From Streptomyces sp. I6 (GTDB lineage: Bacteria; Actinomycetota; Actinomycetes; Streptomycetales; Streptomycetaceae): 64,000 nt of DNA. This document shows, piece by piece, positions 27,191 to 37,750 of the stretch. The position numbers and the translations under genes were made by a program. The first letter of the stretch is position 1. Every line of letters starts with the position of its first letter. The stretch is from contig RHDP01000001.1 in the NCBI GenBank assembly GCA_003725745.1, forward strand, positions 4,844,501-4,908,500, read 5' to 3'. A model generated the notes under the pieces. That model did not search any database. It worked only from the letters and a program-made list of their open reading frames with translations, and was not told the origin of the DNA.

Positions 27191-28651
27191 TCAGCCGAAG
27201 GGGATGCGGACGAAGGACTGGTTGCCGATGCCCAGGGTGCCGGCGCCGTTGCCGATGGCGTTCCACACCTCGATCCGCACCCTGCCGTTCCTCAGATCGC
27301 CGTGTGTGCCTGTGGCGGACCGCAGGCCGCGCGCCTGGGTGTAGTGCTCGTAGCCCGGGACGGGGTCGGTGGCGAAGTAGTGGTACGTCTCGGTGCGGTC
27401 CCACGTCCCGTCGCCGGTGCGGTCGTAACTCACCCGCACCTGCTGCCCGTTGGCGACGGTCGTCCCGGCGTCCACGAAGAGATCGAACTGCGTCGTACCG
27501 CCGTTGTACGCGCGGGTGACCGGCCCCGAGGTGAACACCTGCGGGCTGTGCGGGGTGCCGTCGTGGTTCGCGCCGCCCGCCGAGGCGAGCCTGACGGAGG
27601 ACCCGGAACCGGCCGCGTCCCCGGCGGCGCCGTCTCCGCGCAGGTACAGCTGCGGGGAGCCGGACGGCGGCGGGTCGGTGGGCGGCGGGGTCGCGCCGCC
27701 GCCGCGGGTCCACACGGCGACGTAGTCGACGAGCATCGGGTGGCCGGGGACGGTCGCGGCGGTCGGGGTCCTGCCCGCCAGGGCGTCCGGGAAGGCGCCG
27801 CCGACGGCGACGTTGAGGAGGAGGAAGTAGCCCGCGTGCTCGGTCATGTCGGCCCAGGTGCCGGCGTCCATCTGGTTCTGGTCGACGGTGTGGTAGAGCT
27901 GGCCGTCCACGTACCAGCGCAGGGCGTTGGGGGAGGCGGAGCGGTCCCACTCGAAGCGGTAGGTGTGGAAAGCCGACTGGCAGCTCGCGCCGGGGCAGGC
28001 GCGGCTGGCGCCGAGGCCGCTGGTCTCGTTGCACGGTCCGCCGGGGTTCACCCCGCAGTGGAGCACGCCCCAGACCGAGTTGAGGCCGTTGACGTTCTCC
28101 ATGATGTCGAACTCGCCGATACCGGGCCAGTTCCAGTAGTTGCCCCGGTACGGTGCGCCGAGCGCCCAGAACGCGGGCCAGTAGCCGAGCGCCGCGTCGC
28201 CGGTGACATCGGGCATCCGGATCCGGCCCTCGATGCGCAGGGTGCCGCCGGCCGGTGCCCTGAAGTCGGCGCGCCGGGTCTCGATGCGTGCGGAGGTCCA
28301 GTTGCCGGCGCCGTCGCGCAGCGGGGTGATGCGCAGATTGCCGCTGCCGTCCAGGCTGACGTTGTCCGGGCTGTTCGTGTAGTTCTGGATCTCTCCGGTG
28401 CCCCAGTTGGCGGGGCCGCCCGGATAGCCGTGACCGGTGTCGATCTGCCAGTGGGCGGAGGACGGCAGGGAGCGGTCGGGGCCGGTGAAGTCGTCGCTCC
28501 ACTGCAGGTTCCAGCCGGGTGCGGGGGGTACGGCGCCGCTGGCCGGGCTCGCGGGGCCGAGGGCCAGGAGTCCGGTGAGGGCGACGGCGAAGGCCGTGAA
28601 CGCGGTGAGGAGCGGGGTGCGGGAGTGTCTGCTGACGCGGCTCGTGGTCAA
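27191..28651 (-). CDS. Secreted GH16 beta-glucanase with C-terminal accessory domain (486 aa)
   Basis: It hydrolyses beta-1,3 or mixed-link glucans outside the cell. The signal peptide (residues about 1-39) ends SPASGAVPP. The GH16 catalytic domain (about 45-310) contains WGTGEIQNYT, YWPAFWALG and the active-site motif GEFDIMENVN with nucleophile Glu180 and acid/base Glu185. Four Cys (HCGVNPGGPCN, RACPGASC) may form disulfides. After a Pro-rich linker a domain of about 130 residues (LYLRGDGAAGDAAG to FVRIPFG) resembles carbohydrate-binding or appended beta domains of Streptomyces glucanases. A CebR-like operator lies 37 bp upstream of the start, so induction by beta-gluco-oligosaccharides is likely. 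Confidence 0.92.
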   Translation of the reverse strand: MTTSRVSRHSRTPLLTAFTAFAVALTGLLALGPASPASGAVPPAPGWNLQWSDDFTGPDRSLPSSAHWQIDTGHGYPGGPANWGTGEIQNYTNSPDNVSLDGSGNLRITPLRDGAGNWTSARIETRRADFRAPAGGTLRIEGRIRMPDVTGDAALGYWPAFWALGAPYRGNYWNWPGIGEFDIMENVNGLNSVWGVLHCGVNPGGPCNETSGLGASRACPGASCQSAFHTYRFEWDRSASPNALRWYVDGQLYHTVDQNQMDAGTWADMTEHAGYFLLLNVAVGGAFPDALAGRTPTAATVPGHPMLVDYVAVWTRGGGATPPPTDPPPSGSPQLYLRGDGAAGDAAGSGSSVRLASAGGANHDGTPHSPQVFTSGPVTRAYNGGTTQFDLFVDAGTTVANGQQVRVSYDRTGDGTWDRTETYHYFATDPVPGYEHYTQARGLRSATGTHGDLRNGRVRIEVWNAIGNGAGTLGIGNQSFVRIPFG

Positions 28652-28687
28652 GGATGACCTCCGGGAGGGGATGGTGCCGGAAGTGGG

Positions 28688-28701
28688 TGAGAGCGCTCTC
28701 A
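28688..28701. promoter_or_regulatory. LacI-family (CebR-like) operator upstream of the GH16 gene
   Basis: TGAGAGCGCTCTCA is a perfect 14-bp palindrome. The known CebR box of Streptomyces is TGGGAGCGCTCCCA, so two symmetrical positions differ. Its place 37 bp before the glucanase start codon suits a repressor site. Confidence 0.6.
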
Positions 28702-29018
28702 GGTTTTGTAGATGGACGCACGGCCGGCGTCAATGCCTTGCGTGTGTTGACTTCCCGAACGCACAAGGCACTTGGCGGAGGGCTTCCGCACCCGGTACCG
28801 GACGCGCCGGTTTCCGCGGCCCCTGCCGTGCGGTGGGTGGGTGCGCCGCGGCCGCCGGCCCGCTCCGGCGCCCCGCCCGGCGGGCTCGTGGCCGCGCGCT
28901 CACGGGCGCGGTGCGGCAGCACGGGACGCGGCGGCGGCGTCGGCCTGGCGTGATCGCGGCCCCGGCGCGGAGGCCGGTGGCGGCCGAGTCGTCCCGGCGC
29001 ACAAAAACCCGGTCCGCA

Positions 29019-29075
29019 TTGACGGCCCGGGTATTTCTTCGCGTATATTGAATGGTTCCGTGTTCGATCGGAACC
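29019..29075 (+). promoter_or_regulatory. Candidate helR promoter and leader hairpin
   Basis: TTGACG (29019-29024) and TATATT (29044-29049) are separated by 19 nt, slightly long for a housekeeping promoter. Downstream, GGTTCCG and CGGAACC (29054-29060, 29069-29075) form a 7-bp hairpin in the leader. The region 28702-29018 shows no gene, and I see no rifamycin-associated element of the kind found before other helR genes. Confidence 0.4.
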
Positions 29076-29125
29076 AGGAATGCGGAAAGCCCTAATAAAC
29101 GTACTCTAGCGCGTCAGGAGCTGAA

Positions 29126-31381
29126 TTGTCAACCGAGGAAATCCGGCAGGAACAGCAATTCGTCTCCCTCGCCCATGAGCGGCTCGATCAGCTGCGCAGG
29201 GAGGCCGAGGCTGCCGTGAGCGCCACGATGGCGCAGGTCAGCACTGGTCGGCAGGCACGTGTCGAGCGTGATATCGAGGTGGCGGAGCACTCCGCCTCAC
29301 TTGCCGCGCTGAATGCCGCCGACTCCGGACTCTGTTTCGGGCGCGTCGACCGGCGGGACGGAGTGACGCACCACATCGGGCGTCTCGGATTGCGCGGCGG
29401 CGACGCCGAGCGCACGCCGCTGCTGATCGACTGGCGGGCGCCCGTCGCGCGCCCCTTCTATCTCGCCACCGGATACGAACCGATGGGGCTGCGCCGGCGC
29501 AGGCACATCACCACCGAGGGCCGCACCGTCACCGCGCTGCACGACGAGATCATGGACCTCAGCGACCCGACCCGCACCGGACACGAGTCGCACGACGCCG
29601 ACGAGGTGCTCCTCGCCGCCCTCAACAGCGCCCGCACCGGGCGGATGGCGGACATCGTCTCCACGATCCAGGCCGAGCAGGACCACATCATCCGCGCCCC
29701 GCAGCGCGGAGTGCTCGTCGTGGAAGGCGGCCCCGGCACCGGCAAGACGGCCGTCGCGCTGCACCGCGCCGCGTACCTGCTGTACGCCCACCGGGAGCAG
29801 CTCGCCAAGCGGGCGGTGCTGATCGTCGGGCCCAACCCGGCCTTCCTCGGCTACATCGGCGAGGTGCTGCCCTCCCTGGGCGAGACCGGTGTCCTGCTGT
29901 CGACCGTCGGGGAGCTCTACCCCGGAATCCACGCCACCGGTACCGACAGCCCCGCCGCCGCGGCGGTGAAGGGCCGCCCGGAGATGGCGGCCGTGCTCGC
30001 CGAGGCCGTACGGGACCGGCAGCGGGTGCCCGAGAAGGGGGAGCCGATCGTCATCGCGCACGACGACGGCGACCTGGTCCTCGACTGGGACACCGCCGTG
30101 GAGGCGCGGCACAAGGCTCGTGAGACCGGGCTGCCGCACAACCTCGCACGGCCCTATTTCGCCTTCCACGTCATCGACGACCTCACCGCCCAGCTCGCCG
30201 ACCGCATCGGCGAGGACCCTCACGGCGGCCCCAACTTCCTCGGCCCCGACGACATCGCCCAGCTCGGCAAGGCCGTCGCCGCCAGTGCCGAGGTGCACTC
30301 CGCCATCGCCTCGCTGTGGCCGCCGCTCGACCCGGAGGAGTTCCTCGCCGGCTACCTCGCGGACCCCACGCACCTCGACGACGCCGACGCGGACCTGATC
30401 AGGCGCTCCGGTGGCCCGTGGACGCCGGCCGACGTGCCCCTCCTCGACGAGGCGGCGGAACTCCTCGGTGCGGACGACTCCGCTGCCCGGGCCGCCGCCG
30501 AGGCCGAGCGCTCCCGCCGGATCGCCTACGCCCAGGGCGTGCTGGACGTCTCCTACGCCTCCCGCACCTACGAGTTCGAGGACAAGGAGGACGTCGACGC
30601 CGACGCTTCCGAGGTGCTGGCCGCCCACGACGTCATCGATGCCGAGCGCATGGCCGAGCGGCAGGAGGAGGCGGACCACCGCACCGCCGCCGAGCGTGCC
30701 GCTGCCGACCGGACCTGGGCGTTCGGGCACATCATCGTCGACGAGGCGCAGGAGTTGTCGGCCATGGCCTGGCGGCTGCTGATGCGCCGCTGCCCGACCC
30801 GCTCGATGACGCTCGTCGGCGACCCCGCGCAGACCGGGGACCCGGCGGCGCCCGCCGCGCCGGGGGCCGTGGGGGAGGGCGGGGACTTCTGGCAGCGGAT
30901 CCTCGCACCCTACGTCGAGGACCGCTGGCAGCTGGCGCGGCTCGGGGTCAACTACCGCACGCCCGCGGAGATCATGGACTACGCCGCCGAGCGGCGCCGG
31001 CGCACCGACCCGGGCTTCACCCCGCCCCGCTCCATCCGGTCCACCGGGGCCGCTCCCTTCGAGCGCACCGCGGACCTCGCCGACGTGGCGGACCTCGCCG
31101 CCGCCGAGGTCCCGGAGGAGGGCCGGCTCGCCGTCATCGCCCCCCGTGAGCTGCACGCCGCGCTCACCGGACTCGGCGGCGACGGGCCGCTCGACCTCTC
31201 CCGGCCCGTCGTCCTGCTCGACCCGCGCCAGGCCAAGGGCCTGGAGTTCGACACGGTGCTGGTGGTCGCGCCCGAGCGGATGCCGCCCAACGACCTCTAT
31301 GTGGCGCTGACCAGGGCCACCCAGCGGCTCGGAGTCGTCACGCCGGCTTCAGCCACACCGTCGCCAGTGGCGGCAGGGTGA
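29126..31381 (+). CDS. helR: HelD/HelR-like RNA polymerase recycling motor ATPase (751 aa)
   Basis: This UvrD-like SF1 ATPase group removes stalled RNA polymerase from DNA and, in Streptomyces, can displace rifamycins. The TTG at 29126 follows CAGGAG. The N-terminus is a long helical arm (about 5-60). Motor motifs are Walker A GGPGTGKTAVALHR (about 200), IIVDEAQELSAMAW (about 537), LVGDPAQTGD (about 562), GVNYRTPAEIMDY (about 608), DPRQAKGLEFDTV (about 698) and [14 protein letters not shown] (about 725). The last 14 residues are encoded antisense to the glgB 3' end, inside the first unit of a 242-bp tandem array, so this tail may differ from relatives. I chose HelR over UvrD because of length and the coiled-coil N-terminus. 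Confidence 0.9.
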   Translation: MSTEEIRQEQQFVSLAHERLDQLRREAEAAVSATMAQVSTGRQARVERDIEVAEHSASLAALNAADSGLCFGRVDRRDGVTHHIGRLGLRGGDAERTPLLIDWRAPVARPFYLATGYEPMGLRRRRHITTEGRTVTALHDEIMDLSDPTRTGHESHDADEVLLAALNSARTGRMADIVSTIQAEQDHIIRAPQRGVLVVEGGPGTGKTAVALHRAAYLLYAHREQLAKRAVLIVGPNPAFLGYIGEVLPSLGETGVLLSTVGELYPGIHATGTDSPAAAAVKGRPEMAAVLAEAVRDRQRVPEKGEPIVIAHDDGDLVLDWDTAVEARHKARETGLPHNLARPYFAFHVIDDLTAQLADRIGEDPHGGPNFLGPDDIAQLGKAVAASAEVHSAIASLWPPLDPEEFLAGYLADPTHLDDADADLIRRSGGPWTPADVPLLDEAAELLGADDSAARAAAEAERSRRIAYAQGVLDVSYASRTYEFEDKEDVDADASEVLAAHDVIDAERMAERQEEADHRTAAERAAADRTWAFGHIIVDEAQELSAMAWRLLMRRCPTRSMTLVGDPAQTGDPAAPAAPGAVGEGGDFWQRILAPYVEDRWQLARLGVNYRTPAEIMDYAAERRRRTDPGFTPPRSIRSTGAAPFERTADLADVADLAAAEVPEEGRLAVIAPRELHAALTGLGGDGPLDLSRPVVLLDPRQAKGLEFDTVLVVAPERMPPNDLYVALTRATQRLGVVTPASATPSPVAAG

Positions 31382-32260
31382 GCTGCACGCTGGTGCGGTG
31401 GCCGTGGGCGGTGACGGACTCGGGCTTCACCGGGTCGTCGTTGCGGACGTCCCCGCCGCCGTACCGTGCCGCGTCCGTGTTCAGTACCTCGGACCAGGCG
31501 GGTACGGACGGGGGGACGCCGAGCCGGTACGCGTGCCTCTATGTGGCGCTGACCGGGGCCACCCAGCGGCTCGGGGTCGTCACGCCGGCTTCAGCCACAC
31601 CGTCGCCAGTGGCGGCAGGGTGAGCTGCACGCTGGTGCGGTGGCCGTGGGCGGTGACGGACTCGGGCTTCACCGGGTCGTCGTTGCGGACGTCCCCGCCG
31701 CCGTACCGTGCCGCGTCCGTGTTCAGTACCTCGGACCAGGCGGGCACGGACGGGGGACGCCGAGCCGGTACGCGTGCCTCTATGTGGCGCTGACCGGGGC
31801 CACCCAGCGGCTCGGGGTCGTCACGCCGGCTTCAGCCACACCGTCGCCAGTGGCGGCAGGGTGAGCTGCACGCTGGTGCGGTGGCCGTGGGCGGTGACGG
31901 ACTCGGGCTTCACCGGGTCGTCGTTGCGGACGTCCCCGCCGCCGTACCGTGCCGCGTCCGTGTTCAGTACCTCGGACCAGGCGGGCACGGACGGGGGGAC
32001 GCCGAGCCGGTACGCGTGCCTCTATGTGGCGCTGACCGGGGCCACCCAGCGGCTCGGGGTCGTCACGCCGGCTTCAGCCACACCGTCGCCAGTGGCGGCA
32101 GGGTGAGCTGCACGCTGGTGCGGTGGCCGTGGGCGGTGACGGACTCGGGCTTCACCGGGTCGTCGTTGCGGACGTCCCCGCCGCCGTACCGTGCCGCGTC
32201 CGTGTTCAGTACCTCGGACCAGGCGGGCACGGACGGGGGGACGCCGAGCCGGTACGCGTG
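31294..32260. repeat. Four head-to-tail 242-bp repeats joining the 3' ends of helR and glgB
   Basis: Units start at 31294, 31536, 31777 and 32019 (lengths 242, 241, 242, 242). Each has about 45 bp of the helR 3' end and about 197 bp of the glgB 3' end. Unit 1 completes helR and unit 4 completes glgB, so both genes stay intact. The novel junction joins GGTACGCGTG of glgB to CCTCTATGTGG of helR with only CC shared. Units 2-4 are nearly identical; unit 1 differs from them at three bases, and unit 2 lacks one G in a G run. Confidence 0.9.
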
Positions 32261-34273
32261 CCGCACCACCGGTGAGAAGTGGGAGACCGCCAGCAGCGGG
32301 GCGCCGTCGGCGTCGAAGCGCAGGAACGCGAAGACGTTGTCGTCGGCGGCCCCGCCGTCCACCCAGGAGAAGCCCTCGGGGACGGTGTCCCGCTGCCACA
32401 GCGCCGGGGTGGCCGCGTAGACCCGGTTCAGGTCGCGCACGAGGTCGCGCACGCCCCGGTGGTCGGCCTCGGCCGAGTAGGAGGGGTCGAGCAGCCACCA
32501 GTCCGGGCCGTGGCCCTCGGACCACTCGGCGCCCTGGGCGAACTCCTGCCCCATGAAAAGCAGTTGCTTGCCCGGGTGGGCCCACATGAAGCCGAGGTAC
32601 GCCCGGTGGTTGGCGCGCTGCTGCCACCAGTCGCCGGGCATCTTCGACACCAGGGCGCGCTTGCCGTGCACGACCTCGTCGTGGGAGATGGGCAGCACGT
32701 AGTTCTCGCTGTACGCGTACACCATCGAGAACGTCATCTCGTTGTGGTGGAACCTGCGGTGCACCGGCTCGTGCTCGACATAGCCGAGCGAGTCGTGCAT
32801 CCAGCCCATGTTCCACTTCAGGCCGAAGCCGAGCCCGCCGAAGCCCGCCGGGCCCACATGGTGGGTCGCCCGGGTCACGCCGTCCCAGGCGGTGGACTCC
32901 TCGGCGATGGTCACCGCACCGGGGCAGCGCCGGTAGACGGTGGCGTTCATCTCCTGGAGGAAGGAGACGGCGTCGAGGTTCTCCCGGCCGCCGTGCTCGT
33001 TGGGGCTCCATTCGCCGTGCTCGCGGGAGTAGTCGAGGTACAGCATCGAGGCGACCGCGTCGACCCGCAGCCCGTCGATGTGGAACTCCTCGCACCAGTA
33101 CACGGCGTTGGCGACCAGGAAGTTGCGGACCTCCTTGCGGCCGTAGTCGAACTCCAGGGTGCCCCAGTCGGGGTGGGCCGCGCGGGCCGGGTCGGAGTGC
33201 TCGTACAGCGGGCGTCCGTCGAACTCGGCGAGCGCCCAGTCGTCCCGGGGGAAGTGCGCCGGGACCCAGTCCATGATCACCCCGATCCCGGCGCGGTGCA
33301 GCGCGTCGACCAGGTGGCGGAAGTCGTCGGGGGTGCCCATCCGGGCGGTGGGCGCGTAGAAGCCGGTGACCTGGTAGCCCCACGAGCCGCCGAAGGGGTG
33401 CTCGGCCACCGGCATCAGCTCGACATGGGTGAAGCCGAGGTCCCTGACGTAGGCGGGGAGCTGCTCGGCCAGTCGGCGGTAGCTGAGTCCGGGGCGCCAG
33501 GACGGCAGATGCACCTCGTACACGGAGAACGGGGCCTCGTGGACCGGGCGGGCGCCGCGGTTCGCCATCCACGTCTCGTCGTGCCACACGTGGTGGGACT
33601 CGGTGACGACGGACGCCGTCGCGGGCGGCACCTCGGTCCGGCGCGCCATCGGATCCGCCCGGAGCGTGCGGGAGCCGTCGGGGCGGGTGATCTCGAACTT
33701 GTACAGGGCCCCCTCGCCGATGCCGGGCAGGAACAGCTCCCACACCCCGGAGGAGCCCAGCGAGCGCATGGCGCAGGCCGTGCCGTCCCAGTGGTTGAAG
33801 TCACCGACGACCCTGACCCCGCGGGCGTTCGGCGCCCAGACCGTGAAGCGGGTGCCCGTGGCTCCCTGGTGCGTCATCGGCCGGGCGCCGAGGGCGTGCC
33901 ACAGCTCCTCGTGGCGCCCCTCGCCGATCAGGTGCAGATCGAGCTCACCGATGGCGGGGAGGAAGCGGTAGGGGTCCGCGAACTCCAGGGTGGCGTCCTC
34001 GTACGCGACCTGGAGCGCGTACTCGGGGATCCGGCGCAGCGGGAGCAGCGCCGAGAAGAAGCCGTCGCCGTCGTCGTGCAGTTCGGCGCGCAGCCCCTTG
34101 GCCAGGACCGTGACCGACTCCGCGTACGGCCGCAGCGTCCGGAAGGCCACCCCGCCGCGTCCCAGGTGCGCCCCCAGGAGGGAGTGCGGGTCGTGGTGCG
34201 TGCCGCCGAGCAGCCGTTCCCGGTCGGATTCGTCGAGCGGTGCGGCGGGGCGTACGCCGTTGCGGGGAGTCAC
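32063..34273 (-). CDS. glgB: 1,4-alpha-glucan branching enzyme (736 aa)
   Basis: It introduces alpha-1,6 branches into linear glucan made by GlgE. It has an N1 domain, a CBM48-like N2 domain ([20 protein letters not shown], about 145-165) and a GH13 barrel with catalytic Asp in [14 protein letters not shown], Glu in TIAEEST and the third Asp in [11 protein letters not shown]. It ends [11 protein letters not shown]. It is last in the glgE-treS-mak1-glgB operon, 65 bp after mak1. The final 197 bp are the part repeated four times in the array; the copy used is the one nearest the gene body. Confidence 0.95.
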   Translation of the reverse strand: MTPRNGVRPAAPLDESDRERLLGGTHHDPHSLLGAHLGRGGVAFRTLRPYAESVTVLAKGLRAELHDDGDGFFSALLPLRRIPEYALQVAYEDATLEFADPYRFLPAIGELDLHLIGEGRHEELWHALGARPMTHQGATGTRFTVWAPNARGVRVVGDFNHWDGTACAMRSLGSSGVWELFLPGIGEGALYKFEITRPDGSRTLRADPMARRTEVPPATASVVTESHHVWHDETWMANRGARPVHEAPFSVYEVHLPSWRPGLSYRRLAEQLPAYVRDLGFTHVELMPVAEHPFGGSWGYQVTGFYAPTARMGTPDDFRHLVDALHRAGIGVIMDWVPAHFPRDDWALAEFDGRPLYEHSDPARAAHPDWGTLEFDYGRKEVRNFLVANAVYWCEEFHIDGLRVDAVASMLYLDYSREHGEWSPNEHGGRENLDAVSFLQEMNATVYRRCPGAVTIAEESTAWDGVTRATHHVGPAGFGGLGFGLKWNMGWMHDSLGYVEHEPVHRRFHHNEMTFSMVYAYSENYVLPISHDEVVHGKRALVSKMPGDWWQQRANHRAYLGFMWAHPGKQLLFMGQEFAQGAEWSEGHGPDWWLLDPSYSAEADHRGVRDLVRDLNRVYAATPALWQRDTVPEGFSWVDGGAADDNVFAFLRFDADGAPLLAVSHFSPVVRHAYRLGVPPSVPAWSEVLNTDAARYGGGDVRNDDPVKPESVTAHGHRTSVQLTLPPLATVWLKPA

Positions 34274-34338
34274 GGGGGACGGCCTCCTGGTACTCGGGGG
34301 AAGGTCGGGGCAGGGGCGCGAGCGGGACGGCGCGGGCG

Positions 34339-35751
34339 TCAGCCCGCGGGGCCGGCCAGCCGCTGGATGGCGGACATGGGAACCGGTAGCCAGTCAGGCC
34401 GGTGGCGGGCCTCGTAGACGACCTCGTACACGGCCTTGTCGGTCTCGTAGGCGCGCAGCAGCTCCGCCTCGGCCCGCGGGTCGGAGCCCGAGGCGTCGGC
34501 GTAGCCCTCGCAGTAGGCGGCCCGGCAGCGCGCCGCCCAGGCCGGGTTCCAGGGGCGGTACGAGCGGGCCGCGTAGTCGAAGGAGCGCAGTATCCCGGCG
34601 ATGTCGCGCACCGGGGGCTGCACCCGGCGGCGTTCGTCGAGCGGGCGGGCCGGCTCCCCCTCGAAGTCGATGACCGACCAGCCCCCGTCGGGTGTGCGCA
34701 GGGTCTGGCCGAGGTGCAGGTCGCCGTGGATGCGCTGGGCCCTGCCGTCGCCGTCGAAGGTCGCGCCGGCGATGGCGTCGAAGGCGGCGCGCAGCCCGCG
34801 GACGTACGGCAGCAGTGCGGGTACCGCCCGCAGTGCGGCGTCCAGCCGCTCGTTCATCGCCGTCGCCAGGTGCTCGGTCTGGGACCCGCTCAGCGAGACG
34901 GTGGGCAGCGCGGCGGCGAGCGCCGTGTGCACCTCCGCCGTGGCCCGGCCCAGGGCCTGCGCCTCCCCGGTGAAGTCGTCTCCGTCGGCGAGGGCCTTGA
35001 GCGCGAGCTGCCAGCCGTCCCGGGAGCCGCGGAGGAACGGCTGGAGGACGCCGAGGGTGCAGGGCTCGGGGGTGTCCGACTCGAACCAGGCGACGGGCGC
35101 GGGCACCCGGCCGCAGCCCGCGCGGGCGAGCGCGAGGGGCAGTTCCAGGTCGGGGTTGATGCCCGGATACACCCTGCGGAAGATCTTGAGGATCAGCGAA
35201 TCGCCGTACACCAGGCTGGAGTTGGACTGCTCGGCGTCGAGTACGCGGGCGCGCAGTCCGCCCGGTACGGGAGCGGCCCGCTCGAAGCGCAGCGGACCGA
35301 ACCGGCCGGGTGTGCGCAGCCGCTCCAGCAGCAGTCCGGCGAGCCGGGGGTCGTGCAGTCCCTCGTAGACGGTCCGTCCGGCGAGCGGCCCCTCGGCCAC
35401 CCGGCCGATCAGCGCCGGGGCGAGATACGGGGGCACCGCGGCGCGCACGCCCAGCAGCAGCTGGTAGCAGTCGCCGCCCGCTGCCGCGCCGCACAGCGCG
35501 GACGGTGTCCGCCCGGTGGCGGTCCTGAGGCCCAGGGCCTGGCCGGGCTGCCTGACGCGCAGCAGCAGATGCAGCAGTCCGGGGCCGGGCGAGTCGACCG
35601 GCAGCAGCTCGACGGCCGCCACCAGCGCGAAGCCGGTGACCGGGCGCCCCTTTCCCGCGAACCACCGCTGCCTGGGCAGCCACTCGCGCAGCAGGGGCGA
35701 GAGCGAAGGCAGCAGGGCGACGGGGGTCCGGGTGGATGCAGCCTCCGACAT
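34339..35751 (-). CDS. mak1: Maltokinase (Mak1/Pep2), 470 aa
   Basis: It phosphorylates maltose to maltose 1-phosphate, the substrate of GlgE. The ATG at 35751 follows GAAAGGA. It begins with the characteristic [16 protein letters not shown]. The kinase-like fold follows, with [15 protein letters not shown] (nucleotide-site Lys), the catalytic loop [12 protein letters not shown] and the metal-binding [12 protein letters not shown]. Length is normal for the stand-alone kinase, not the TreS-Mak fusion. It lies between treS (224 bp upstream) and glgB in the GlgE-pathway operon. Confidence 0.94.
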   Translation of the reverse strand: MSEAASTRTPVALLPSLSPLLREWLPRQRWFAGKGRPVTGFALVAAVELLPVDSPGPGLLHLLLRVRQPGQALGLRTATGRTPSALCGAAAGGDCYQLLLGVRAAVPPYLAPALIGRVAEGPLAGRTVYEGLHDPRLAGLLLERLRTPGRFGPLRFERAAPVPGGLRARVLDAEQSNSSLVYGDSLILKIFRRVYPGINPDLELPLALARAGCGRVPAPVAWFESDTPEPCTLGVLQPFLRGSRDGWQLALKALADGDDFTGEAQALGRATAEVHTALAAALPTVSLSGSQTEHLATAMNERLDAALRAVPALLPYVRGLRAAFDAIAGATFDGDGRAQRIHGDLHLGQTLRTPDGGWSVIDFEGEPARPLDERRRVQPPVRDIAGILRSFDYAARSYRPWNPAWAARCRAAYCEGYADASGSDPRAEAELLRAYETDKAVYEVVYEARHRPDWLPVPMSAIQRLAGPAG

Positions 35752-35975
35752 GGCATCGCGTCCTTTCCCCGGGCACACCACAGTTTGCGAAGAGTGTCCC
35801 GGATTGCGGCAAATAATAGCTGTCCGGGCTGTGCGTGGGGGTCCCCCGCCGCAGGCAGGGGGAGTGTCGGCGGAGGATGGTCCGTACGGACTCGGACCGG
35901 GTTTCGATATGAGGGGGAGCGTGCCCCGTGCGGGGCGGTCCAACCGCCCCGCACCCGACATGGCATGTGCCGGAG

Positions 35976-37750
35976 TCAGCCGCCCTTGCGCGTGCGGGCC
36001 CTGCGCCCGGGCCGGTGCGCGGCGCTCTCCGCGGCCACCGGCTCCTTGTGCAGCCGGAACCAGTAGAAGCCGTGCCCGGCCAGCGTCAGCAGGTACGGCC
36101 ACTCCCCGATCGCCGGGAAGCGGACCCCGCCGATCAGCTCCACCGGGTGGCGGCCGTTGTACCGGCGCAGGTCCAGCTCGGTGGGCTGGGCGAAGCGCGA
36201 GAAGTTGTTCACGCACAGGACCAGGTCGTCGGAGCCGTCCCCGGTCGCGGGCGCCTCGCGCAGGTACGCCAGCACGGCGGGGTTCGACGAGGGGAGTTCG
36301 GTGAAGGTGCCCAGGCCGAAGGCGCGGTTCTGCTTTCTGATCTCGATCATCCGCCGGGTCCAGTGCAGCAGCGACGAGGGCGACGCCATGGAGGCCTCGA
36401 CGTTGGCGACCTGGTAGCCGTAGACCGGGTCCATGATGGTCGGCAGGTACAGCCGGCCCGGATCGCAGGACGAGAACCCGGCGTTGCGGTCCGGGGTCCA
36501 CTGCATCGGCGTGCGCACCGCGTCCCGGTCGCCCAGCCAGATGTTGTCACCCATCCCGATCTCGTCGCCGTAGTAGAGGATCGGGGAGCCGGGCAGGGAC
36601 AGCAGCAGGGCGGTGAACAGCTCGATCTGGTTCCGGTCGTTGTCCAGCAGCGGGGCCAGCCGGCGGCGGATGCCGATGTTGGCGCGCATCCGCGGGTCCT
36701 TGGCGTACTCCGCGTACATGTAGTCGCGCTCCTCGTCGGTGACCATCTCCAGGGTCAGCTCGTCGTGGTTGCGCAGGAAGATGCCCCACTGGCAGTTCTT
36801 CGGGATCTGCGGCGTCTTGGCCAGGATCTCGGAGACCGGGTACCGCGACTCCCGCCGCACGGCCATGAAGATGCGCGGCATCACCGGGAAGTGGAAGGCC
36901 ATATGGCACTCGTCGCCGCCCGACGGGTAGTCGCCGAAGTAGTCGACCACGTCCTCGGGCCACTGGTTCGCCTCGGCCAGCAGCACCGTGTCCGGGTAGT
37001 GGGCGTCGATCTCCTTGCGGACCCGCTTGAGGAAGGAGTGGGTGGCCGGGAGGTTCTCGCAGTTGGTGCCCTCCTCCTGGTACAGGTACGGCACGGCGTC
37101 CAGCCGGAAGCCGTCGATGCCCAGGTCCAGCCAGAAGCGCAGGGCGGAGATGATCTCCTCCTGCACCGCCGGGTTCTCGTAGTTGAGGTCCGGCTGGTGG
37201 GAGAAGAACCGGTGCCAGTAGTACTGCTTGCGGACCGGGTCGAAGGTCCAGTTGGAGGTCTCCGTGTCGACGAAGATGATCCGGGCGTCCTGGAACTGCT
37301 TGTCGTCGTCGGCCCAGACGTAGTAGTCGCCGTACGGGCCGTCCGGGTTGCTCCGGGACTCCTGGAACCACGGGTGCTGGTCGCTCGTGTGGTTCATGAC
37401 GAAGTCGATGATGACCCGCATCCCGCGCTGGTGCGCGGCGTCGACGAACTCGACGAAGTCGGCGAGGTCGCCGAACTCCGGCAGCACCGAGGTGTAGTCG
37501 GCGACGTCGTAACCCCCGTCGCGCAGGGGGACTTGAAGAACGGCGGCAGCCACAGGCAGTCCACGCCCAGCCACTGCAGATAGTCCAGCTTGGCGGTGAG
37601 GCCCCTGAGGTCGCCGATGCCGTCGCCGTTGCTGTCCTGGAAGGTGCGTACGAGCACCTCGTAGAACACGGCGCGTTTGAACCAGTCGGGATCCCGGTCC
37701 TTGGCCGGGGTGTCCTCGAAGGTGTCGGGGACGGGCTCGTTGACGATCAT
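35976..37750 (-). CDS. treS: Trehalose synthase (maltose alpha-D-glucosyltransferase), one frameshift
   Basis: It isomerises trehalose and maltose, feeding Mak1. It begins [20 protein letters not shown] and reads [20 protein letters not shown], typical of TreS. At 37531-37535 a run of five C (minus strand) should be six: one added base joins PPFFKSP to [12 protein letters not shown] and restores full length. GH13 residues follow: Asp in [15 protein letters not shown], Glu in [11 protein letters not shown], Asp in [12 protein letters not shown]. The C-terminus ends in a basic tail. The ATG overlaps the glgE stop by 4 bases. The single homopolymer change in an otherwise perfect gene suggests a sequencing error. 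Confidence 0.93.

Noticed and set aside
28990-29125. Rifamycin-associated element before helR
   Set aside because: I searched by eye for the palindromic element known from other helR promoters and did not find it.
31378-32106. Short plus-strand frames repeated in each 242-bp unit
   Set aside because: They are antisense of the glgB tail with no ribosome site; they exist only because the unit is repeated.
31294-32260. CRISPR array
   Set aside because: Units are 242 bp with no spacers and derive from coding sequence. No cas gene is present.
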